From assembly GCA_937858775.1 (NCBI GenBank), contig CALLYX010000326.1, positions 1 to 12,570 on the forward strand: a stretch of 12,570 nt of DNA, read 5' to 3'. Position numbers and translations under genes: made by a program. Source of the stretch: an uncultured bacterium (GTDB lineage: Bacteria; Auribacterota; Tritonobacteria; UBA1439). A model generated the notes under the pieces. It worked only from the letters and a program-made list of their open reading frames with translations, made no database searches and was not told where the DNA came from. Below, one piece after another: positions 6,879 through 12,570 of this stretch (position 1 is the first letter of the stretch; every line of letters starts with the position of its first letter).

Positions 6879-6906
6879 CGTAGCGCAGACTTAAGTCTGC
6901 GCTACG
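6879..6906. repeat. Perfect 28-bp palindrome
   Basis: CGTAGCGCAGACTT is followed directly by its exact reverse complement AAGTCTGCGCTACG, with no mismatch or spacer. It starts 2 bp after the second DnaA box. As RNA it would fold from either strand and could act as a shared terminator for the convergent genes, although no T-run follows on either side. A REP-like element or a protein-binding site at an origin are alternatives. The remaining 141 nt to the end of the next gene (6907-7047) hold nothing I can identify. Confidence 0.75.
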
Positions 6907-7047
6907 ATGGGATGCATGACTGATGCCAATTCCAGCTAAAGGACGGGCTGAGGTCCGCCCTAGGATGTGCATCGGATGGGGGAGGGAAGAAGGGCGGCCG
7001 CCGGCGTTATTCCCGTCCTGTGCCCTCTCTGCCCCCCTCGGCAACAC

Positions 7048-8490
7048 CTATTGTGCCAGGAGCGCTTCCTTCCGATCCTCGAGGCTGAAGCCGCACCACG
7101 GCTGGGGGCAGAATCCCTTCTCCTGCTGCGAGACGCAGGTGAAATCCGCGAGCCGGTCGAGCCCCGTCGAGATGAGCCCGCAGTAGACCCTTGCCCAGAA
7201 GTTCGCCCGCGTCTCCGCGTGGTATTTCGACCAGTCGGTTCCCCAGTCGAGCGGCTGCTCGTAGTAGGATCGGATGAGGCCGCCGATGTGCTTCGGGTGC
7301 CAGCCCATGCTCATGAGCGTGCGGCAGACCGTCTGGATGCTTGTCGGCGTGACGAGCCCCCAGTTGGCGTTTCGTATCGCCTGCGCGGCGCACGGGGGGA
7401 GGGCGGATAGGTCTAGCCTCCAGTACGTTTCCGGCCACCTCTCCGGCGGCTCGTGCTCGACCGAGTCGAAATCCCTGTGGAAGGCGCAGAGGCGCGAGGC
7501 GAAGTAGTCGTCGATCACCCTCCCCCATCCGCGCGCGGCATCCGGAATCGCGGAGGAGACCGCCGCGGCGTATTCGGCGGCGCGGTTCAGGTTCCTCCTG
7601 ACCTCCAGCAGCTCGGCGCAGGAAAGCGTCCCGCGGGGGACGGTGGCGTAGATGGGAAGCTCGCGGGCAAGCCCTTCGCCGACGCGCCCGACGTAGACCT
7701 TGTGTTTCTGGTGAGTCGAGAAGGATGTCCGGATGTCCCGCATGAAGAGCGGGTCGGCGTATTGCGTGATGTCGAGGTTCAAACCCTCCCGCCCCCGCGG
7801 CGTCCGCGCCGTAGCGACGTCCGAGATCTTCACCTGGAGGGGCCCCGCCCCGCTCGACTTCTCGATCACGCGGTGGCAGAGGAACTCCATCAGGCGCCCT
7901 ATGCCGCTGTAGCCGCGCGCGTCCCGCTCGGGCAGCGGCCTCTTGCGCTTGTTGTCCCCGCCGGGGACGAGCGCGTATTTCTCCATGAGGCCCCGCTCGG
8001 GCGCCCCGATCGCCTCGAGGCGCGCGTGCACCGGGGAGTCGAACGGGACCCGGGACACGAAATGGTAGCCGGACGCTGTCGTGTCGTTTAGATGCGGGAT
8101 CCCGTACGAGTCGAGGAGCCGCTCGATCAACAGGTAGGAGGGCTCCATCAGGTTGAAATGTTCGAGCTGCTCGCCGTAGAGCCCAGCCCACGTGTCCAGG
8201 TTGAAATACTCGACGTCCCAGACGGCGAGCGTGGACGCGCGGTCCCATACGGAACGGAACAGATCGAGGCCGTCCTCCATCAGGCCGACGAGCCCGTCCT
8301 CCTCTGCGAGCCGCAGCGGGCGGCGGTAACCCTGCCGGACGAGGAACTCGCCGAAGCCGACGAGATACTCGCAACTGAACGTCTTCCCGCCGCAGAATTC
8401 GCGCACCCTCGCCCGCACGGCGTCGTGGCGGTAGTATTCCTGGATGGAGCGGAACTCGTCTTCCGAGAGGACGCGGCCGGGCGCGGTCAT
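7048..8490 (-). CDS. Fused primase-like protein (PriS-type AEP core plus PriL-like Fe-S domain), copy A
   Basis: The protein has 480 aa and is the downstream member of a tandem paralogous pair. The N-terminus carries EYYR...V..R..EFCGG...YLVGFGE (18-49), shared with copy B. Motifs matching archaeo-eukaryotic primases follow in order: Asp92/Glu94 in WDVEYFN (motif I, metal), His143 in SGYHF (motif II, nucleotide), and Asp240 in LNLDIT, then RDIRTSFSTHQKHK (251-264), which resembles the R...S.H.K stretch after motif III of eukaryotic/archaeal PriS. The C-terminal region has Cys367 in LPPC, a helical block around MGWHPKHIGGLIRS (395-408), and Cys452, Cys461 and Cys466, a layout like the PriL 4Fe-4S domain. 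The ATG lies 7 nt after the stop of copy B and has no good ribosome-binding site, implying translational coupling. Priming or polymerase activity in the cytosol is inference from motifs. Confidence 0.6.
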   Translation of the reverse strand: MTAPGRVLSEDEFRSIQEYYRHDAVRARVREFCGGKTFSCEYLVGFGEFLVRQGYRRPLRLAEEDGLVGLMEDGLDLFRSVWDRASTLAVWDVEYFNLDTWAGLYGEQLEHFNLMEPSYLLIERLLDSYGIPHLNDTTASGYHFVSRVPFDSPVHARLEAIGAPERGLMEKYALVPGGDNKRKRPLPERDARGYSGIGRLMEFLCHRVIEKSSGAGPLQVKISDVATARTPRGREGLNLDITQYADPLFMRDIRTSFSTHQKHKVYVGRVGEGLARELPIYATVPRGTLSCAELLEVRRNLNRAAEYAAAVSSAIPDAARGWGRVIDDYFASRLCAFHRDFDSVEHEPPERWPETYWRLDLSALPPCAAQAIRNANWGLVTPTSIQTVCRTLMSMGWHPKHIGGLIRSYYEQPLDWGTDWSKYHAETRANFWARVYCGLISTGLDRLADFTCVSQQEKGFCPQPWCGFSLEDRKEALLAQ

Positions 8491-8497
8491 GGGGATG

Positions 8498-9913
8498 TCA
8501 GAACTTGCCGTTCCAGTGGTACATGCCGAGGCTGTAGCCGCAGTTGGGCTGCCAGCAGAATCCCTTCTCCAGGTGGGAGACGCAGTTGTGGTCGAGCAGT
8601 TTATCCACCCCCGCCGCCATGAGCCCGGAGAAGAGCCGCACGTAGAAGGAGGAGCGCGAGCCGGCGTCGAAGTGCGCCCAGCGGTCCGGGCCCCAGCCGT
8701 AATTCCCCTCCCACTTGGAGCGGACGAGGCCCGCTATGTGCTGCGGGTGCCAGCCGAGGGCGAGGAGGCAGCGGGTGAGCGTCTGGAGGTTGGTGGGCTT
8801 GAGGAGGTTGTCGTTCGGTACGCGGAGCGAGTGTTGGACGCACGGGGGGAGGATGCGCATGTCGAATGCGCGGTACGTCTTGTCCCATACGGTCCACGGG
8901 TCCTGCTTCTCGCTGTCGAACCAGCGGTGGAACTTGTGCAACTCCGATCCCTTGTAATCCTCGATCGCCTTCTTGAAGTTGACGGAGAAGTCCGGGATGA
9001 AACAGTAGGTATTCTTCGCGTGCTCCGCGCAATTCCGGAAGTGCCGGCGCATCGCCATGCACTCGTCGAGGGCAAGTTTCCCGCGGGGTATGGCCACCTG
9101 GATCGGAGTCCCCTCGGCGATCGCGTCGCCGACCTTGTGGCGCTGGACCTTGTGCTTCTGGTGCGTGGAGAAGGCGCAGCGTAGATCCCGCATGTAGATC
9201 GGGTCGCCGAAACAGGAGAGGTCGACGGAGATCGCCTCGCGCGGGCCGCCCTTGACGCGCCCCACGGCGACGTCGGTCAGCATCACCGGCAGCGGGCTGA
9301 CCGAGGCCGCCGCCTTGATCACCTCGTGCGCGATGAACTCCATCACGCGGCCCATCCCGTCGAAGGAGCGCCCGTGGCGGAGCGAGACGTGGCGGTGGCG
9401 CTTGCTTAGGTTTACCCGGTACTTCCCCTCCAGGGAGTCGATAAGGCGCCCGAGCCCCTCGAGCATCAGGTCGGTCTTCGTCCCCGACTGTATCTGGAAC
9501 GAGAAATGATATCCCTGGCCGGTCATGATGACGAGCGGCTGGATGCCGTAGCGGGAGTAGACCTCCATGATCGCCGAGTATACCGGCTCGATCTTCCTGA
9601 AGACCCCGACCTGGTCGAGGTAGACGGTGCCGGGGTAGTCCATGTTGAAATACTCTACATCGAGGACGCCGAGCGTGTGGACCCGGTCCCAGAGCGACCG
9701 GAATATGTCCAGGCCGTCGTCGAGGATGTTGTGGAAGCCTTTCTTGGGGGTGGAAATATACGGCTCCGGGGCCGGGGTGCCTATGAGGGCCTCGCCGTAG
9801 CCGACGAGATACTCCGCGGTGCAGAGCTCCGGCTCCTGGGCGCTCCCCCCGCAATATTCGGCGATCCGCTCCTGCACCTCCGGATCGCGGTAGTATTCCC
9901 TGGCGGTCAACAT
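8498..9913 (-). CDS. Fused primase-like protein (PriS-type AEP core plus PriL-like Fe-S domain), copy B
   Basis: The protein has 471 aa and is the upstream gene of the pair. The ATG at 9913 was chosen because AGGAG lies 10 nt upstream and because the product then aligns with copy A from its first conserved block (EYYRDPEV). Upstream in-frame sequence overlaps the lemA promoter region and looks non-coding. Conserved positions are Asp85/Glu87 in LDVEYFNMD, His136 in GQGYHFSF, Asp231 in ISVDLS, RDLRCAFSTHQKHK (242-255), Cys358 in LPPC, LGWHPQHIAGLVRS (386-399), Cys444, Cys453 and Cys458. Spacing between the four cysteines (86, 9, 5) is nearly identical to copy A (85, 9, 5). Both copies keep all apparent catalytic residues, so neither looks like a dead subunit. 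No helicase, nuclease or ligase gene is adjacent. Replication, repair or defence are all possible. Confidence 0.6.
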   Translation of the reverse strand: MLTAREYYRDPEVQERIAEYCGGSAQEPELCTAEYLVGYGEALIGTPAPEPYISTPKKGFHNILDDGLDIFRSLWDRVHTLGVLDVEYFNMDYPGTVYLDQVGVFRKIEPVYSAIMEVYSRYGIQPLVIMTGQGYHFSFQIQSGTKTDLMLEGLGRLIDSLEGKYRVNLSKRHRHVSLRHGRSFDGMGRVMEFIAHEVIKAAASVSPLPVMLTDVAVGRVKGGPREAISVDLSCFGDPIYMRDLRCAFSTHQKHKVQRHKVGDAIAEGTPIQVAIPRGKLALDECMAMRRHFRNCAEHAKNTYCFIPDFSVNFKKAIEDYKGSELHKFHRWFDSEKQDPWTVWDKTYRAFDMRILPPCVQHSLRVPNDNLLKPTNLQTLTRCLLALGWHPQHIAGLVRSKWEGNYGWGPDRWAHFDAGSRSSFYVRLFSGLMAAGVDKLLDHNCVSHLEKGFCWQPNCGYSLGMYHWNGKF

Positions 9914-10059
9914 TATCGTCTGCTCCTGTTCGGGGATGATCGGCGTGCCGAAAGAGACGGGCCGTTCCAGCCAACGGTGCGACAAGATATTATCTCCGAA
10001 ATCCCCCGCATTCGACCAGCACAATTTTCCAGGCCCGCTCCTCCGGGGGCATTTTCCCC

Positions 10060-10087
10060 TTGTGCCGCCCGGGGGCGGTAGTATCAT
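10060..10087 (+). promoter_or_regulatory. Candidate promoter for lemA
   Basis: TTGTGC (10060-10065), a 16-nt spacer, then TATCAT (10082-10087), five of six matches in the -10 and three of six in the -35. The start point near 10094 would give a leader of about 31 nt. The 211-nt gap (9914-10124) also holds ATTTTCC twice (10024-10030 and 10051-10057). I found no convincing promoter for the primase-like pair on the other strand, apart from an A+T-rich GATAATATC near 9985-9993. Confidence 0.35.
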
Positions 10088-10124
10088 CGGTGGGGAGTGG
10101 CGCCGTGCCCGCCCGGGAGGGAGC

Positions 10125-10673
10125 ATGCCCATCGTCGCAGCGCTCGCCGCGATCGCAGCCGTCGCCTGGGGGATAGCCGCGTACAACCGGTTCGTCCGCG
10201 ACACGAACCTGGTGCGCGAGGCTTGGAGCGGCATCGACGTGCAGCTCCGGATGCGCTACGACCTCGTCCCCCTGCTCGTCGAGATCGTCAAGGGGTACCG
10301 CGACCACGAGCGCCTCCTCTTCGAGCAGGTGGCCGCCGCGCGCACGAGGTGCATCGGCTCGGTGTCGCTCCCCGAAAAGGGCGCCGCCGAGGGCGCGCTC
10401 ACGCGGGGCATCCGGTCGCTCTTCGCGGTCGCGGAGGCGTACCCGGACCTCAAGGCGAGCGATAACTTCCTCGGCCTCCAGAAAAGCCTCGCGGAGGTGG
10501 AGGACCGGATCCAGCTCGCCCGCCGTTACTACAACGGCACGGTGAGGGAGTACAACATCCGGGTGGAATCGTTCCCCGGGATGATCGTGGCGCGGCTCTG
10601 GGGGTTCGGGAGGGCGGAGTATTTCGAGATCGAGCTCGCCACGCAGCGCGACGCGCCGCCGGTGCGTGTGTAG
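10125..10673 (+). CDS. lemA: LemA family protein
   Basis: The protein has 182 aa, typical length. The ATG at 10125 is preceded by GGGAGGGAG. An N-terminal membrane helix (residues 2-20) anchors the protein, with a mainly helical domain after it. Family motifs are YNRFVRDTNLVREAWSGIDV (20-39), MRYDLVPLLVEIVKGY (43-58), EAYPDLKAS (104-112), ARRYYNGTVREYN (132-144), FPGMIVARLWGF (150-161), and a final EYFEIE. The biochemical role of LemA is not established; it is a membrane-associated helical-bundle protein often encoded beside DUF2207 or TPM-domain membrane proteins, as here. Confidence 0.92.
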   Translation: MPIVAALAAIAAVAWGIAAYNRFVRDTNLVREAWSGIDVQLRMRYDLVPLLVEIVKGYRDHERLLFEQVAAARTRCIGSVSLPEKGAAEGALTRGIRSLFAVAEAYPDLKASDNFLGLQKSLAEVEDRIQLARRYYNGTVREYNIRVESFPGMIVARLWGFGRAEYFEIELATQRDAPPVRV

Positions 10674-10685
10674 GCGGCGCGGTGT

Positions 10686-10721
10686 CCTGTAGGTCCTATG
10701 GGACCTATAGGGCCTATGGGG
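10686..10721 (+). repeat. Four tandem 9-bp repeats before the DUF2207 gene
   Basis: Units are CCTGTAGGT, CCTATGGGA, CCTATAGGG and CCTATGGGG, contiguous, with consensus CCTRTRGGN. Within them TAGGTCC (10690-10696), a TATG loop and GGACCTA (10701-10707) form a 7-bp hairpin. The array ends 4 nt before the DUF2207 ATG, where a ribosome-binding site would be expected, so it could influence translation. It may instead be a dispersed short repeat of this genome. Confidence 0.7.
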
Positions 10722-10725
10722 CGCC

Positions 10726-12435
10726 ATGGACCGTACGGACGGAGGAAGGGCATCGATTGCGCGCCGCCGTCTGCTCCGCGCGGCCCCCGTCCACTCCGGG
10801 GCTTGCGCCGGGCGGGCCGGCGCCCCGCCCGCCCTCGTCACGGTCCTCCTTCTTCTCCTCTCCCCCCCCGCCGCGCCGGCCTGGGCGGAGGCGATCCGGT
10901 CGTTTCACAGCGATATCGATATCCGCCGCGACGGCAAGATGGAGGTCGTCGAGACGGTCGCCGTGTCGGACGTGGGGCACGAGATCAGGCGGGGGATCTA
11001 CCGGGATTTTCCGACGCGGTACACCGATCCGTTCGGGGCGTCGTACCGCGTGGGGTTCAACGTTCTCGGGGCGACGCGCGACGGCGCGCCGGAGGAGTAT
11101 CGGGTGGAACCGCGCCCGAACGGCTACCGCGTCTATCTCGGGAGGAAGGGCGTGCTCCTATCCAAGGGGCCGCACGCCTGGACGCTCGCCTACGTGACGG
11201 ACCGGCAGCTCGGCTACTTCGACGGCCACGACGAGCTCTATTGGAACGTGACGGGAAACGGGTGGGGGTTCCCGATCCTGGAGGCGTCCGCCGCGGTGAG
11301 GATCCCCGGGGGGTTCGCGCGGGATGGGGCGCGGCTCTCCTGCTACACGGGCCCGCAGGGGTCGCGCGAGGGCGCGTGCGGGGCGTTCGTGGACGGGGAG
11401 GGGGTCGCCCGATTCTCGACGACGCGTCCACTCCGTCCCCGCGAGGGGCTCACCATCGTCGCGGGCTGGCCGAAGGGGGTCGTCAGGGAGCCGACGCGGA
11501 GGGAACGCGCGGCCGGGTTCCTGCGCGACAACCGCCCGGCGTTCATCGGCCTGGGCGGGCTCGTGGTGGTCCTCGGCTACTATCTCTCCGTGTGGTTCGC
11601 GGCCGGGCGCGACCCGCGCAAGGGCACGATCATCCCGCTCTACGAGCCGCCGCCCGGCTTCTCCCCCGCCCAGGTACGCTACCTCGTCCAGATGGGCTAC
11701 GACCACAAGGCCTTTTCCGCCGCGGTCATCGACCTCGCGGTGAAGGGGCGTGTGAGGATCGTCGAGGAGGACGGCGTCTACGCCCTCCTCCCCGGACGCG
11801 CCGGAACGGGTGAACTCCCCCCCGAGGAGAAGCGGATCGAGGCGGCGGTCCTCGCGTCGGGCGGGCTTCCGCTCCGGCAGGAGAACCACGCCGCCATCCG
11901 CGCCGCGATCTCGGGGGTCGAAGCGGACCTGAAACGGCAGTGCGACAAGGTCTACTTCGTCACGAACGCCGGGTACTTCGCCGCGGGGGTGGCCCTTTCC
12001 GCGCTCGCCCTCCTCGTTGCGGGGCTGGGCATGGAGGGTGGGGATGTGCGGGGGGTCGGCGTCTTCCTGGGGGTCTGGCTGACAGTGTGGACGTTCGGCA
12101 CGGCGATGCTCCTCACGAGGACCCTCGCGGCGTGGCGCGCGGCGCGCTGGGGGAGCGGACCGCTGATCGGGCGGTGGGCCGCGGCGTTCGGCTCGGTCGC
12201 CGTCTTCGCCCTCTTCCTCGCCGGGGCCGGCGTCGGCATCTACGCGCTCTGCTCCCTCGCCTCGCCCGCCACGGGGATCGTGACGGCTGGGTACGGGCTC
12301 GTCAACTTCCTCTTCTACCGCCTGCTCAAGGCGCCGACGCTCGAAGGCCGCAAGGTCATCGACCGGATGGTCTCGGGACCATGTTTCGGGTGCTTCAACT
12401 TCCTGGCGGCGCCTGGGGCCACCATCACCACGTAA
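10726..12435 (+). CDS. DUF2207 family membrane protein, C-terminus truncated
   Basis: The open frame is 569 codons. A stop at 10708-10710 forbids a start upstream of the ATG at 10726; that ATG lacks a good ribosome-binding site. A GGAGGAAG motif just inside the frame hints the true start could be slightly downstream. Residues about 35-54 form a signal or membrane segment (PALVTVLLLLLSPPAAPAWA), 56-250 the extracytoplasmic DUF2207 domain (IRSFHSDIDIRRDGKMEVVE, RRGIYRDFPT, ELYWNVTGNGWGFPI), 272-292 a membrane helix, then GRDPRKGTIIPLYEPPPGFSP, further helices near 415-435, 442-464 and 484-512, and FLFYRLLKAPTLEGRKVIDRM (528-548). Family members continue with IEGF(R)xYL and about 80-130 more residues. 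Here the match stops at about 12370 and 21 unrelated codons follow to the stop. The function is unknown; members are often linked to lemA. Confidence 0.85.
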   Translation: MDRTDGGRASIARRRLLRAAPVHSGACAGRAGAPPALVTVLLLLLSPPAAPAWAEAIRSFHSDIDIRRDGKMEVVETVAVSDVGHEIRRGIYRDFPTRYTDPFGASYRVGFNVLGATRDGAPEEYRVEPRPNGYRVYLGRKGVLLSKGPHAWTLAYVTDRQLGYFDGHDELYWNVTGNGWGFPILEASAAVRIPGGFARDGARLSCYTGPQGSREGACGAFVDGEGVARFSTTRPLRPREGLTIVAGWPKGVVREPTRRERAAGFLRDNRPAFIGLGGLVVVLGYYLSVWFAAGRDPRKGTIIPLYEPPPGFSPAQVRYLVQMGYDHKAFSAAVIDLAVKGRVRIVEEDGVYALLPGRAGTGELPPEEKRIEAAVLASGGLPLRQENHAAIRAAISGVEADLKRQCDKVYFVTNAGYFAAGVALSALALLVAGLGMEGGDVRGVGVFLGVWLTVWTFGTAMLLTRTLAAWRAARWGSGPLIGRWAAAFGSVAVFALFLAGAGVGIYALCSLASPATGIVTAGYGLVNFLFYRLLKAPTLEGRKVIDRMVSGPCFGCFNFLAAPGATITT

Positions 12436-12570
12436 TCGAATCCGGGCGGAATCTCTTCCTGGCTCAGCCGGAACGCCTCACGAAGCAATCGCTTCAAGCG
12501 GTTCCTCACGACTGCATTGCCGCACGTCTTGCCCACCGAGACTCCGAAGCGGGCGTGGTCGCGCCGATTC
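12315..12570 (-). CDS. rnpA: Ribonuclease P protein component, partial at both ends
   Basis: The frame enters from the right edge (the 5' part is outside the window) and reads RFGVSVGK, GNAVVRNRLKRLLREAFR, then IPPGFDYVVMVAPGAA. RFGVSVGK...GNAVVRNRLKRLLREAFR is the RNR signature of RnpA, the basic protein that assists RNase P RNA in tRNA 5' maturation. Homology appears to end at about 12400. The frame then continues antisense through the DUF2207 coding sequence to a stop at 12315-12317, so the last 25-30 codons are probably not native. rnpA normally sits between rpmH and yidD/yidC near dnaA; instead its 3' side here meets a convergent truncated gene. Confidence 0.85.
   Translation of the reverse strand, partial: NRRDHARFGVSVGKTCGNAVVRNRLKRLLREAFRLSQEEIPPGFDYVVMVAPGAARKLKHPKHGPETIRSMTLRPSSVGALSRR
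12370..12400. other. Probable breakpoint between the truncated DUF2207 gene and rnpA
   Basis: Family-like sequence of the plus-strand DUF2207 protein ends at about 12369 (after KVIDRM). Family-like sequence of the minus-strand RnpA ends at about 12400 (after PGAARK). The roughly 30 nt between belong recognisably to neither. No insertion sequence end, direct repeat or long inverted repeat is visible, only a short GGTC...GACC. An assembly join or a deletion/inversion endpoint would both fit. Confidence 0.55.

Noticed and set aside
6828..7047. Full chromosomal origin (oriC)
   Set aside because: Only two DnaA boxes, no A+T-rich unwinding region, and the rnpA linkage that would support an origin neighbourhood is itself doubtful.
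7007..8374. 455-codon minus-strand frame and several plus-strand frames overlapping the primase-like genes
   Set aside because: Low-complexity Arg/Pro/Ala-rich shadows; only the chosen frames show paralogy to each other and ordered motifs.
8601..8609. TTATCCACC, a one-mismatch DnaA box
   Set aside because: It lies inside the copy B coding sequence over a conserved stretch (VDKLLDHNC), differs from consensus, and has no partner box nearby.
10686..10721. CRISPR-like array
   Set aside because: Units are 9 bp and contiguous, with no spacers.

Overview
This is a GC-rich bacterial window, probably chromosomal, from an organism I cannot name. Two points favour an uncultured anaerobic lineage rather than a well-studied genus: a DUF3786 protein, a family I associate with anaerobes, and several genes recognisable only at fold level. 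Strand use is mosaic. Ribosome-binding sites are mostly clear GGAG-type motifs and codon use is strongly GC-biased, which creates many long antisense shadow frames that I discarded.

Left part (1-2710). On the minus strand, an envelope protein with a coiled coil, one membrane helix and a C-terminal LysM domain is followed 45 nt later by the first 19 codons of a MazG-like NTP pyrophosphatase that runs off the window. A 322-nt divergent intergenic region, with possible back-to-back promoters sharing one palindrome, separates them from a plus-strand DUF3786 gene.

Middle-left (2745-6827). A good sigma70-type promoter precedes a five-gene plus-strand operon: a secreted protein with three internal repeats, overlapping by 4 nt with deoxyribose-phosphate aldolase (deoC); a small secreted four-cysteine protein; a PHP phosphoesterase fused to an aminoglycoside-phosphotransferase-like kinase; and a TM1367-type cyclophilin-like protein. 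The genes look like cytosolic small-molecule metabolism mixed with unknown exported proteins.

Centre (6828-9913), the most interesting part. Two adjacent minus-strand paralogues of 480 and 471 aa read as fused archaeo-eukaryotic primases. Each has the PriS-like catalytic motifs DxE, GYH and D...RD(I/L)R...STHQK, followed by a C-terminal region with four conserved cysteines (PPC ... C-x8-C-x4-C) resembling the PriL iron-sulfur domain. Next to the 3' end of this pair lie two perfect DnaA boxes 20 bp apart, immediately followed by a perfect 28-bp palindrome. Together they could form a replication or repair module that has not been described, although the link between the DNA sites and the proteins is inference.

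Right part (10082-12570). lemA and a DUF2207 membrane-protein gene form a plus-strand pair separated by four 9-bp tandem repeats. The DUF2207 protein loses its expected C-terminus at about 12370. From the right edge, rnpA comes in on the other strand and loses its own C-terminus at about 12400. Two convergent truncations meeting within 30 nt point to a rearrangement breakpoint or an assembly chimera, so linkage to rnpA, and hence to a dnaA/oriC neighbourhood, should not be trusted without checking.
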